Source of the DNA: Actinomadura formosensis NBRC 14204
GTDB taxonomy: Bacteria; Actinomycetota; Actinomycetes; Streptosporangiales; Streptosporangiaceae
Length of the DNA: 35,591 bases
NCBI RefSeq assembly: GCF_001552155.1
Contig: NZ_BCQQ01000073.1
Coordinates: forward strand, 1-35,591
Direction of reading: 5' to 3'
The notes under the pieces: generated by a model
What the model was told of the DNA's origin: nothing
Seen by the model: only the letters and a program-made list of their open reading frames with translations
Databases searched by the model: none
Position numbers and translations under genes: made by a program
In this document: in pieces, positions 1 to 6,345 of the stretch
Layout of the letters: the number at the start of each line of letters is the position of its first letter
Numbering within the stretch: the stretch's first letter is position 1

Positions 1-197
1 GCAACGCTCGTGTTCGAGGACGGCCCGGTCTGGCCGCTCGACGCGAACACCACCGCGACGGCCGTCAGCAGGGCGCCGACCACCACTCCGGCGACGGCGG
101 GGGACGGGCGCCGGCCGAGCGACCGGACGATGGCGGCGACGGCGTGCCAGGCCGCCCGCGGGCGCGACGGTGCCCGCACCGGCGATCCGCCGGTCAC
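1..197 (-). CDS. 5' part of a membrane-anchored protein, function unknown (runs off the window)
   Basis: The minus strand is open from a GTG at 197 to the window edge, giving about 65 residues. A basic, proline/arginine-rich cytoplasmic stretch (about residues 1-36) is followed by one hydrophobic helix (about 37-57, rich in A, V, G and L). After it comes a Ser/Gly/Thr/Pro-rich stretch typical of an extracytoplasmic linker. This is the N-terminus of a type II membrane or membrane-anchored exported protein. An in-frame TGA lies two codons upstream of the GTG, and GGTGAT sits about 6 nt before it, so the start is well bounded; a second in-frame GTG six codons later is an alternative. The gene is divergent from the nitroreductase at 421 and shares its 223-bp intergenic region. 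The functional domain lies outside the window and I do not assign one. Confidence 0.55.
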   Translation of the reverse strand, partial: MTGGSPVRAPSRPRAAWHAVAAIVRSLGRRPSPAVAGVVVGALLTAVAVVFASSGQTGPSSNTSV

Positions 198-261
198 GGC
201 ACATCACCCGCGCGGAGAACGATCACGACCCCAGGGTCCCGGCCGGGCCCGGCGGGCAGGA

Positions 262-289
262 GGGTCCAAGGTCCCGGGACCACGGTCCG
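262..289. promoter_or_regulatory. Two adjoining DosR/DevR-like half-matching boxes
   Basis: GGGTCCAAGGTCCC (262-275) matches the 14-nt DosR core GGGACTWWAGTCCC at 11 positions. GGGACCACGGTCCG (276-289) matches at 10. Together they contain the perfect 12-bp palindrome GGTCCCGGGACC (270-281). They lie in the divergent intergenic region upstream of an Acg-type nitroreductase, a gene class controlled by DosR in mycobacteria. The region is very GC-rich, so chance matches are possible; the binding protein is inferred. Confidence 0.35.
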
Positions 290-349
290 AAAGGCCCGGA
301 ACCTCACGTAGGGACCGCCGGACGTACCGTCCTTGGTCCCCTCCGTTGC

Positions 350-363
350 AGGACTTTCGGCCC
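350..363 (+). promoter_or_regulatory. DosR/DevR-like box upstream of the Acg-type gene
   Basis: AGGACTTTCGGCCC matches the DosR core GGGACTWWAGTCCC at 11 of 14 positions, including the central A/T pair. It ends 57 bp before the ATG at 421, a normal distance for an activator site next to a promoter. Together with the boxes at 262-289 it suggests tandem sites, as is usual for DosR-controlled promoters. This is inferred from sequence alone. Confidence 0.4.
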
Positions 364-420
364 TGGGGGGCCCGCACCGGTGACCGGGAGCCTGTGGGGG
401 CACAGCCCGTGGAGGTGGCC

Positions 421-1386
421 ATGCCTCACCCATTCGCGACGCATGTCGGGGTCCGGCGGCTGGTGACCGCGGCCATCGCGGCGCCGTCGGTGCACAACAC
501 CCAGCCGTGGCGTTTCCGGCTCGCGGACGCCGCGGTCATGGAGCTGCACGCGGACCTGGATCGGAGGCTGGGCGTCATCGACCCGCGCGGCAGGGCCCTG
601 CACATCAGCTGCGGGGCCGCCCTGTTCAACCTGCGGCTGGCGATCCGGGTGACCGGGCACCGGCCCCTGGTCGAGCCTTTCCCGGACGCCGCGGACCGGC
701 CGGCGCTGCTGGCGTCCGTCCGCGCCGAGGACGCGACGATGCCGTCGCCGAGGCAGTCGGAGCTGTACGCGGCGATCCCGCACCGGCGCACCAACCGCAG
801 TCCGTTCAGCAAACGGCGGCTGCCGCAGGTCGTCTGGGAGGAGCTGACGACCGCGGCCCGGGAGGAGGGGCTGGTCCTGAGCCTTCCCGGCCCGCAGACC
901 ACCGCGTACCTGCTCAGCCTGATCGCCGCGGCGGACGCGAAGCTCGCCGCCGACCCGGACTACCTCGCCGAGCTGGCCCGCTGGACGCCGGACCGCACCG
1001 GCAGCGACGGCATCCCCTGGTATGCGTTCGGACCGCGGCCGAGCGGACGGGGCCTGCCGCTGCGCGACTTCGGCCTGGCCGGTTCCCGGGAGGGGCGGGA
1101 GGTGGCCGACTTCGCCGCCCGCCCGCAGCTCGGCGTCCTGCTCACCAAGGGCGACGAGCCGCGGGACTGGCTGCAGGCCGGGCAGGCGCTGCAGCGTGTC
1201 CTGCTCACCGCCGCGCGGCGCGGGGTGTCGACCTCGATGCTGTCCCAGCTGCTGGACATGCGCCGCCGCGGGCCGGACGGGCGGCGGCCGCACGGCCACA
1301 TCCAGGCGATCATCCGGTTCGGCTACGGGCCGCTCGTGCCCGGCACGCCGCGCCGGCCGTTCCCCGAGGTGCTGGAACGCGCCTGA
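421..1386 (+). CDS. Acg-type nitroreductase-fold protein
   Basis: This 321-aa protein looks like the Acg/Rv3127-type branch of the nitroreductase fold, which binds or sequesters FMN and is linked to hypoxia and dormancy rather than to a defined catalytic reaction. The N-terminal signature APSVHNTQPWRF (about residues 22-33) is the phosphate-binding region typical of nitroreductases. The internal HRRTNRSPF (about 122-130) and the C-terminal GYGPLVPGTPRRP are typical of this branch. The length fits the double-domain Acg proteins (about 320-340 aa). The ATG at 421 has GGAGG about 6 nt upstream (411-415); the longer frame running upstream covers the regulatory region and lacks family similarity. 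The next gene, a hemerythrin, starts 41 bp downstream, so co-transcription is likely. I am confident of the family but not of any enzymatic activity. Confidence 0.82.
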   Translation: MPHPFATHVGVRRLVTAAIAAPSVHNTQPWRFRLADAAVMELHADLDRRLGVIDPRGRALHISCGAALFNLRLAIRVTGHRPLVEPFPDAADRPALLASVRAEDATMPSPRQSELYAAIPHRRTNRSPFSKRRLPQVVWEELTTAAREEGLVLSLPGPQTTAYLLSLIAAADAKLAADPDYLAELARWTPDRTGSDGIPWYAFGPRPSGRGLPLRDFGLAGSREGREVADFAARPQLGVLLTKGDEPRDWLQAGQALQRVLLTAARRGVSTSMLSQLLDMRRRGPDGRRPHGHIQAIIRFGYGPLVPGTPRRPFPEVLERA

Positions 1387-1427
1387 CCACGGATTTCCAC
1401 GTATCACTCCATGAAGAAAGGCGACCG

Positions 1428-1925
1428 ATGCCCACACTCGTCCAAGAGTTCACCGAGGTCTTCCGGACCGAGCATCGCGGTGTGCGCGACCTCCTGCTCG
1501 ACCTGGTGCAGGCGTTCCGGCTCGGCGACACCGAACGGGTGCGGGAGCTGGTCGGCGCCGTCGACGCCGCCACCGGCCCGCACTTCCGGTACGAGGAGGA
1601 GTCGATGTACCCGCAGCTCGTCGCCATCTTCGGGGACGAGTACGTGGACAAGCTGCTCACCGACCACGACGGCGCGATCCGCAACGTCCGGCTGCTCCAC
1701 GAGCTCGCCGGGCACGACGAGCTGACGCCGCTGCAGGCCGAGCGCGGGATCGAGCTGACCCGGCAGATCCTTCCGCACGTCAGCGACTGCGACGGGCTGT
1801 CCATCATGGTGGAGACGTTCCCCGAGGCCACGGTCGGCGACATCCTGTCGACCCGGCGCACCGCGCGCGCCGCCGGCCTGCCCCTGCTGACCTGGGCGAT
1901 GACCACGCGGAACCGGGATGTCTGA
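1428..1925 (+). CDS. Hemerythrin-domain (HHE) protein
   Basis: This 165-aa helical protein carries a full set of candidate di-iron ligands: H16, the H52-xxx-E56 pair, H80 and/or H91, and H117-xxxx-D122. Hemerythrin-like proteins bind O2 or NO, or act in oxygen sensing or iron and peroxide handling, in the cytoplasm. The start is the ATG at 1428, preceded by AAGAAAGG; the longer frame upstream is a shadow of the nitroreductase. The 3' end overlaps the start of the following flavoprotein by 8 nt (ATGTCTGA), so the two are probably translationally coupled. The C-terminal 40 residues (VETFPEATVG onwards) extend beyond the four-helix bundle and I do not recognise them. Placement between an Acg protein and a nitronate-monooxygenase-like enzyme suggests a role in oxygen or nitrogen-oxide stress. 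Confidence 0.82.
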   Translation: MPTLVQEFTEVFRTEHRGVRDLLLDLVQAFRLGDTERVRELVGAVDAATGPHFRYEEESMYPQLVAIFGDEYVDKLLTDHDGAIRNVRLLHELAGHDELTPLQAERGIELTRQILPHVSDCDGLSIMVETFPEATVGDILSTRRTARAAGLPLLTWAMTTRNRDV

Positions 1926-3336
1926 GCCGGACCGGCCCCGCATCGTCCAGGGCGGCATGGGCGCGGGCGTCTCGGGGTGGCGGCTGGCGCGCGCCGTCTC
2001 CCGGACGGGACAGCTCGGCGTGGTCTCCGGGGTCGCGCTGGACGCCCTGCTCGCCCGCGGCCTCCAGGACGGGGACGAGGGCGGCCACCTGCGCCGCGCG
2101 CTCGCGCATCTCCCGCTGCCGGGGGTGGGCGAGCGGATCCTGGAGCGCTACTTCGTGCCCGGCGGCATCGAGCCCGGTGAGCGGTACCGGCCGGTCCCGA
2201 AGCTCGGCCTGCGGCCGAACAAGACGCGCGACGAGCTGACCATCGCGGGGAACTTCGCCGAGGTCTGGCTCGCAAAACAGGGACATGACGGGCTGGTCGG
2301 GATCAACTACCTGGAGAAGATCCAGCTCGCCACCCCGTCCGCCGCCTACGGGGCGATGCTCGCCGGCGTGGACTACGTCCTGATGGGCGCGGGGATTCCG
2401 AGCGAGATCCCCGCGCTGCTGAACGCGCTGGCCGACGGGTCCCCCGGGCGGCTGACGGTGACGGTCGCCGGCGCCGAGGAGGGCCGCCCGTTCGCGTTCG
2501 ACCCGGCGTCGCTGGCCGAGCCCGCGATCAAGGCGAAGCGGCCGCGGTTCCTGGCGATCGTGTCCTCGTCCGTCCTCGCCATGTACCTGAACCAGTCGCC
2601 GGTCACCCGGCCGGACGGTTTCGTGCTGGAGACGGCGGTCGCGGGCGGGCACAGCGCGCCGCCGCGCGGAAAGCTGCACCTCGACGACGACGGCGAGCCG
2701 GTCTACGGCAAGCGGGACCGGATCGACCCGGCGAAGGTCGCCGCGCTCGGCCTGCCGTTCTGGGTGGCGGGCGGCTTCGCCCGGCCCGGCACGCTGGCCG
2801 AGGCGCGCTCCGCCGGCGCCGCCGGGATCCAGGCCGGCAGCGTCTTCGCGCTGTGCCGGGAATCGGGGCTCGATCCCGGGTTGCGGCAGCAGCTCGTCAA
2901 GCGGGCGCTGGACGGCACGCTCCGGGTCCGCAACGATCCCCGGGCCTCGCCGACCGGGTTCCCGTTCAAGGTCGCCGCGCTGCCGGACACGCTGTCGGAG
3001 CCGGACGTCTACGTGAAGCGTCCCCGGTTGTGCGACCTGAGCTACCTGCGCACCCCGTACCTGAAGGCGAACGGAACCGTCGGCTACCGCTGCCCGGCCG
3101 AGCCCATCGACGCCTACGTCCGCAAGGGCGGGGACATCGAGGACACGACCGGACGCCGGTGCCTGTGCAACGCGCTCGTCTCCAACATCGGGTACGGCCA
3201 GCACCGTCCGGACGGCTATGTCGAGCCGCCCATGCTCACGCTCGGCCAGGACCTCGGGTTCCTGCCCGACCTCGTCCGCACGAGGGGCGGCGACTACTCC
3301 GCCGCCGACGCCGTCGACTACCTGCTGGGAACATGA
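1918..3336 (+). CDS. Nitronate monooxygenase / 2-nitropropane dioxygenase-family flavoprotein with C-terminal Cys cluster
   Basis: This is a 472-aa TIM-barrel flavoprotein. It opens with IVQGGMGAGVSGWRLARAVS, the usual start of nitronate monooxygenases. Later motifs include AGVDYVLMGAG, ETAVAGGHSAPP (catalytic-His region) and FWVAGGFARPGTLAEARSAGAAGIQAGSVFALC (FMN phosphate binding). Members oxidise alkyl nitronates or reduce related substrates. At 472 aa it is about 100 residues longer than typical members. The extra C-terminal region holds C372, C392, C415 and C417, which could bind zinc or an Fe-S cluster; that is inference. It starts inside the end of the hemerythrin gene, and its TGA overlaps the ATG of the radical SAM gene (ATGA). 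The three genes therefore look like one translational unit. The family is clear; the substrate is unknown. Confidence 0.8.
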   Translation: MSEPDRPRIVQGGMGAGVSGWRLARAVSRTGQLGVVSGVALDALLARGLQDGDEGGHLRRALAHLPLPGVGERILERYFVPGGIEPGERYRPVPKLGLRPNKTRDELTIAGNFAEVWLAKQGHDGLVGINYLEKIQLATPSAAYGAMLAGVDYVLMGAGIPSEIPALLNALADGSPGRLTVTVAGAEEGRPFAFDPASLAEPAIKAKRPRFLAIVSSSVLAMYLNQSPVTRPDGFVLETAVAGGHSAPPRGKLHLDDDGEPVYGKRDRIDPAKVAALGLPFWVAGGFARPGTLAEARSAGAAGIQAGSVFALCRESGLDPGLRQQLVKRALDGTLRVRNDPRASPTGFPFKVAALPDTLSEPDVYVKRPRLCDLSYLRTPYLKANGTVGYRCPAEPIDAYVRKGGDIEDTTGRRCLCNALVSNIGYGQHRPDGYVEPPMLTLGQDLGFLPDLVRTRGGDYSAADAVDYLLGT

Positions 3337-4517
3337 GACAGATCCGCGCTCCTCGCCATGATCCCGCCGACCGCCCGTTCATCGTGATCTGGGAGGCCAC
3401 CCAGGCGTGCCCGCTGGCCTGCCGGCACTGCCGCGCCGAGGCCAGACCCGACCGCGACCCGGGCGAGCTGTCCACCTCCGAGGCGTTCGACCTCATCGAG
3501 CAGGTGGCCGCGTTCGGCAGTCCGCCGCCGCTGTTCGTCATCACCGGCGGCGACCCGTTCCAGCGGCCGGACCTGTTCGCCCTCGTCCGGCACGGTGCCC
3601 GCGTCGGCCTGCCCGTCGCGGTCTCCCCGTCCGGCACGCCGACGCTGACCTCGGAGAACCTCACCGGGTTGACGGAGGCGGGCGCGCGGGCGATCTCGCT
3701 GAGCCTGGACGGTTCGAACGCGCGCATCCACGACGACTTCCGCGCCACGCGCGGCGTCTACGGCTGGACGCTGGACGCCTGGCGGGACGCCCGCGAACTC
3801 GGGCTGAAGGTGCAGATCAACACGACGGTCGCCGGGCACAACCTGACCGACCTGCCGGAGATCGTGCGTGTCGTGCACGAGATGGGCGCGCTGACCTGGA
3901 GCGCGTTCCTGCTCGTCCCGACCGGCCGGGGCAAGCTGCTGCCCGGGCTGGACCCGCATCAGGTGGAGGACGTCCTCAACTTCGTCTACGACGCGGGGGC
4001 GCACATCCCGGCCCGCACCACCGAGGCCCACCACTTCCGCCGGATCGCCGTCCAGCGGGAGATCCTGCGGCGGCACGACGCCGACCACGTCGCCGCGCTG
4101 GGCCTGGGGCCGCTCTACAAGGAGCTACGGCACCGGCTGGAGGAGCTGGAGCTGCCGGTCCGGCGGGCCCGGCGTCCACCCATGGACGTCAACTCCGCGC
4201 GCGGGTTCGTGTTCGTCTCGCACCGGGGCACCGTGCATCCGAGCGGCTTCCTGCCGACCCCGGCGGGCAGCGTCCGGCGCGAACGGCTGACCGACATCTA
4301 CCGGAACTCGCCGCTGTTCGTCGGGCTGCGCGACCCCGGCAGGCTGACCGGACGGTGCGGCGCCTGCGAGTTCCGGACGATCTGCGGCGGCTCCCGCTCG
4401 CGCGCCCTGGCCACGTCCGGCGACCCGTACGCGGAGGAACCCTGGTGTTCCTACACGCCCGGTTCCTTCCCGTACCAGGACGAACTCGGCGCCTACGGCG
4501 CGCTCGCGTACGAGTGA
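3333..4517 (+). CDS. Radical SAM/SPASM protein, heme-modifying (AhbC/AhbD/NirJ-like) or TIGR04053-type
   Basis: This is a 394-aa radical SAM enzyme. C26-xxx-C30-xx-C33 (ACPLACRHC) binds the catalytic 4Fe-4S cluster. ITGGDPFQRPDL is the GGE-like SAM-binding motif, here GGD. The C-terminus has the SPASM-type sequence CGACEFRTICGGSRSRA with a further Cys (EEPWCSY), expected to hold an auxiliary cluster. The arrangement resembles the heme-biosynthesis AhbC/AhbD and NirJ proteins and the actinobacterial TIGR04053 group. In NirJ/AhbC the equivalent of CGGS is CGGC, so one possible ligand is Ser here. The start overlaps the previous stop (ATGA). The substrate is unknown: a tetrapyrrole, a peptide (see the 64-aa ORF downstream) or a partner protein are all possible. 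Confidence 0.82.
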   Translation: MRQIRAPRHDPADRPFIVIWEATQACPLACRHCRAEARPDRDPGELSTSEAFDLIEQVAAFGSPPPLFVITGGDPFQRPDLFALVRHGARVGLPVAVSPSGTPTLTSENLTGLTEAGARAISLSLDGSNARIHDDFRATRGVYGWTLDAWRDARELGLKVQINTTVAGHNLTDLPEIVRVVHEMGALTWSAFLLVPTGRGKLLPGLDPHQVEDVLNFVYDAGAHIPARTTEAHHFRRIAVQREILRRHDADHVAALGLGPLYKELRHRLEELELPVRRARRPPMDVNSARGFVFVSHRGTVHPSGFLPTPAGSVRRERLTDIYRNSPLFVGLRDPGRLTGRCGACEFRTICGGSRSRALATSGDPYAEEPWCSYTPGSFPYQDELGAYGALAYE

Positions 4518-4534
4518 GGACGGACGCCGCGGAC

Positions 4535-4554
4535 TTCGGGACGAAGGTCCCTAC
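4535..4554 (+). promoter_or_regulatory. DosR/DevR-type operator (best match in the window)
   Basis: TTCGGGACGAAGGTCCCTAC matches the 20-nt DosR consensus TTSGGGACTWWAGTCCCSAA at 16 positions and its 14-nt core at 12 (4538-4551). The core is an imperfect palindrome with intact GGGAC and GTCCC halves. It lies 18 bp after the radical SAM stop and 82 bp before the 64-aa ORF. It therefore probably drives a second transcript containing the 64-aa peptide and perhaps the PRC-barrel and later genes. DosR binding is inferred; no dosR/dosS gene is in the window. Confidence 0.55.
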
Positions 4555-4635
4555 GGGCGAGGCGGCTGCGAAGCGAACCCTGGATTCGACACCCGCCACC
4601 GTGGGGCGGCGTGACGAGGACGAAGGAGCTTCACG

Positions 4636-4830
4636 ATGGCAAGGCAGATCGTCACCGGCGCCGGTCCCTCGGTACAGGAGTTGGAGCACCGCATCGCCGT
4701 CCTGGAACGGCAGGTCGCGGAGCTGACCGAGACGACCCGCGCGCTGGCGGCCGCACTGGAGCACGCCTCGCCGGCCATTCCGGGCGGCGGCGCCCCCGGT
4801 CTCGTCGTGGTCCCGGCGCCCACCTGCTGA
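4636..4830 (+). CDS. Small coiled-coil protein (64 aa) with Gly/Pro-rich tail ending in Cys
   Basis: The predicted 64-aa protein has a good ribosome site (AAGGAG, 4622-4627) 8 nt before the ATG. Residues about 13-44 form a heptad-patterned coiled coil (VQELEHRIAVLERQVAELTE and onwards). The tail, from about residue 48, is Gly/Pro/Val-rich and ends in Thr-Cys at the stop. It follows a DosR-like box and the radical SAM/SPASM gene. I recognise no named family; SlyX-like short coiled coils are superficially similar. Possible roles are a stress-induced scaffold or, more speculatively, a leader-core peptide acted on by the upstream radical SAM enzyme. Codon usage is typical of the neighbours, which supports a real gene. 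Confidence 0.65.
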   Translation: MARQIVTGAGPSVQELEHRIAVLERQVAELTETTRALAAALEHASPAIPGGGAPGLVVVPAPTC

Positions 4831-4915
4831 CCCCGGCCGGGGCCACATCCGGGACATATCCGCCGTGAGCTGGGTAGATGAAGACTCGAAGAAGGCTTCC
4901 CACTCCAACGGCTGG

Positions 4916-5278
4916 ATGATGGACATGTTCGAGATCGAGGACATTCGGCAGTGGCGTGGCCGCGCGGTGATCGACGAGTCCGGCAACAGGATCGGTGAGC
5001 TGGAGGCCGTCTACGTCGACACCGCCACCGACCAGCCGGCCTTCGCCACCGTCAGGACCGGCCTGCCCACCCGGCGGCGGCTGGTGTTCGCGCCGCTCGC
5101 CGGGGCGACGGTCGGGCCGGAGCACCTCCGGGTCGCGCGCCCGAAGAAGGAGGTCAGGAACGCCCCCGCGATCCACACCGACGGGGAGCTCCTCGCCGCC
5201 GACGAGCACGCCGTCTTCGCCCACTACGGCCTGGGCTACGAGGCCGCGCCCGACGAGCGCCGGCTGGCGCGCCGCTGA
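4916..5278 (+). CDS. PRC-barrel domain protein
   Basis: This protein of about 120 aa contains one PRC-barrel-like domain: IEDIRQWRGRAVIDESGNRIGELEAVYVD, then PAFATVRTGL and RRRLVFAPLAGATVGPEHLRV (first 80 or so residues). A short acidic C-terminal tail, DEHAVFAHYGLGYEA, is common to the actinobacterial single-domain group. PRC barrels mediate protein or RNA interactions (RimM, photosynthetic reaction centre H); the soluble actinobacterial ones are usually stress-associated and poorly understood. The start is uncertain: ATGs at 4916, 4919 and 4925 and a GTG at 4865 share the frame, and none has a strong ribosome site. I chose 4916 because similarity begins just after it. The neighbouring small genes on the same strand probably share its transcript. 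Confidence 0.75.
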   Translation: MMDMFEIEDIRQWRGRAVIDESGNRIGELEAVYVDTATDQPAFATVRTGLPTRRRLVFAPLAGATVGPEHLRVARPKKEVRNAPAIHTDGELLAADEHAVFAHYGLGYEAAPDERRLARR

Positions 5279-5290
5279 AGGGATCGTCCC

Positions 5291-5461
5291 GTGGCACTGT
5301 TCCTGTTCCTCCTGCTCATCGCGGTGGCGCTCGGCATCGTCGGCGTCGTCGTGCACGGCCTGTTCTACCTGCTGATCATCGGCATCGTGCTGTTGCTGCT
5401 CGATCTCGTGCTGAGCGGGATACGGCTGGGCCACCGGCGTGGCTCGCGTCCCACCCGGTGA
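5291..5461 (+). CDS. Small hydrophobic membrane protein (56 aa)
   Basis: A GTG start at 5291, with AAGGGA 7 nt upstream, opens a 56-aa frame that is almost wholly hydrophobic to about residue 43. Two membrane helices (about 2-22 and 24-43) are joined by a single His-Gly (VVVHGLFYLL). A short basic C-terminus follows (GIRLGHRRGSRPTR). It starts 12 bp after the PRC-barrel stop and is probably co-transcribed. Short hydrophobic peptides of this kind are frequent in actinomycetes next to stress genes; I know no function. The charge pattern suggests both ends are cytoplasmic. Confidence 0.6.
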   Translation: MALFLFLLLIAVALGIVGVVVHGLFYLLIIGIVLLLLDLVLSGIRLGHRRGSRPTR

Positions 5462-5493
5462 GCCGTCCCCGCCCGGCAGGCATGGTCCAGCAG

Positions 5494-5518
5494 GCATAAC
5501 GGACATTTCGCCGGGTAG
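5494..5518 (+). promoter_or_regulatory. Possible SigB-type promoter before the second hemerythrin gene
   Basis: GCAT (5494-5497), 15 bp, then GGGTAG (5513-5518) fits the loose actinomycete SigB-family pattern GNNT-N14-16-GGGTA. It lies 70 bp before the ATG at 5589. The -35 half is weak and such patterns recur in GC-rich DNA. Confidence 0.25.
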
Positions 5519-5588
5519 CCCGTAGCGCGATGGCCGGACGACCCGGTGTCGGGGCATCCGGCGATGCACATCATCGAGGGGGGACCCC

Positions 5589-6152
5589 ATGGCCGACGTC
5601 TTCGAGGTTCTCGGACGTGACCACGCCGAGGTCAGGCGGATACTGACCGAACTGGAGGCGGGCACGCCCGAAGGCAAGAGCCGCCTCCAACTGCGCAAGA
5701 AGATGGTGGAAGAGCTCATCATCGAGGAGTCCAAGCACGAAGCGGTGGAAGAGGAGTACTTCTGGCCGGCCGTCCGGGAGCTGGTCCCCGACGGGGACCG
5801 GCTCGCCGACAAGGCCATCGAGCAGGAGCAGGCGGGCAAGTACGTCCTGAACGATCTCCTCGGCAAGGACCCGGCGGACGAAGGCTTCGAGGACCTGCTC
5901 TCGACCTTCATCACCGACGGCCGCGAGCACATCGAGTTCGAGGAGGTCCAGGTCTGGCCCAAGCTCCGCACGGTCCTCACCGCCGAACGCGCCGAGGACC
6001 TGGGGCGCAAGCTGGACCAGGGCAAGAAGATGGCCCCCACCCGCCCGCACCCGCATACACCTCCCAAACCGGGCATCCTCAAGGCCACCGGTCCCGCGGT
6101 GGCCGCCGCCGACAAACTCCGCGACAAGCTGACCGGACGGGGGCGAGGCTGA
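5589..6152 (+). CDS. Hemerythrin-domain (HHE) protein, variant ligand set
   Basis: This 187-aa cytoplasmic protein has an N-terminal hemerythrin-like bundle (about residues 1-135) and a basic, proline-rich C-terminal tail. Candidate metal ligands are H12, H50-xxx-E54 and H114-xxx-E118. The position where many HHE proteins have a further His in the third helix reads EQEQ (78-81), with Y85 nearby. This looks like the mycobacterial HHE group that works in peroxide or redox handling rather than classic reversible O2 carriage; that placement is inference. The ATG at 5589 follows GAGGGGGGA, a strong ribosome site. The protein is clearly different from the hemerythrin at 1428, so the locus carries two non-identical members. 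Confidence 0.82.
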   Translation: MADVFEVLGRDHAEVRRILTELEAGTPEGKSRLQLRKKMVEELIIEESKHEAVEEEYFWPAVRELVPDGDRLADKAIEQEQAGKYVLNDLLGKDPADEGFEDLLSTFITDGREHIEFEEVQVWPKLRTVLTAERAEDLGRKLDQGKKMAPTRPHPHTPPKPGILKATGPAVAAADKLRDKLTGRGRG

Positions 6153-6183
6153 CCGCCCCTCCCCGGCCGCGCGCCAGGAGATG

Positions 6184-6202
6184 ACCGGCGGCACACGCCG
6201 GT
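6184..6202. repeat. Hairpin downstream of the second hemerythrin gene (possible terminator)
   Basis: ACCGGCG (6184-6190) and CGCCGGT (6196-6202) form a perfect 7-bp stem with a 5-nt loop, 31 bp after the hemerythrin stop. There is no T run, so a factor-independent terminator is possible but not certain. Confidence 0.35.
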
Positions 6203-6248
6203 GCCCTCCCGGACGGCGAGGTCGGCTCGCACGACACGGTCGCGGGCG

Positions 6249-6267
6249 GCCCGCGCACCGCGCGGGC
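6249..6267. repeat. GC-rich hairpin before the MarR gene
   Basis: GCCCGCGC (6249-6256) pairs with GCGCGGGC (6260-6267) around a 3-nt ACC loop. It lies between the second hemerythrin gene and marR and may end upstream transcription. Two copies of TATCGT (6300-6305 and 6325-6330) follow and could be -10 elements for marR. Confidence 0.3.
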
Positions 6268-6345
6268 ATGCACCGTCGCGCCGTGACGCGTGGAACGTCT
6301 ATCGTGGGGAATCGCTCGCGACCGTATCGTCCGAAAGGCTGGGGT

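Noticed and set aside
304..1437. Long minus-strand ORF opposite the nitroreductase gene
   Set aside because: It is the antisense shadow of a GC-rich coding region; Arg/Pro/Gly-rich and without a recognisable domain. The same applies to many long antisense frames in the window.
3333..4517. Radical SAM gene as MftC with the 64-aa ORF as mycofactocin precursor
   Set aside because: The peptide lacks the conserved MftA C-terminus, no other mft genes are present and the enzyme resembles AhbD/NirJ-type proteins more.
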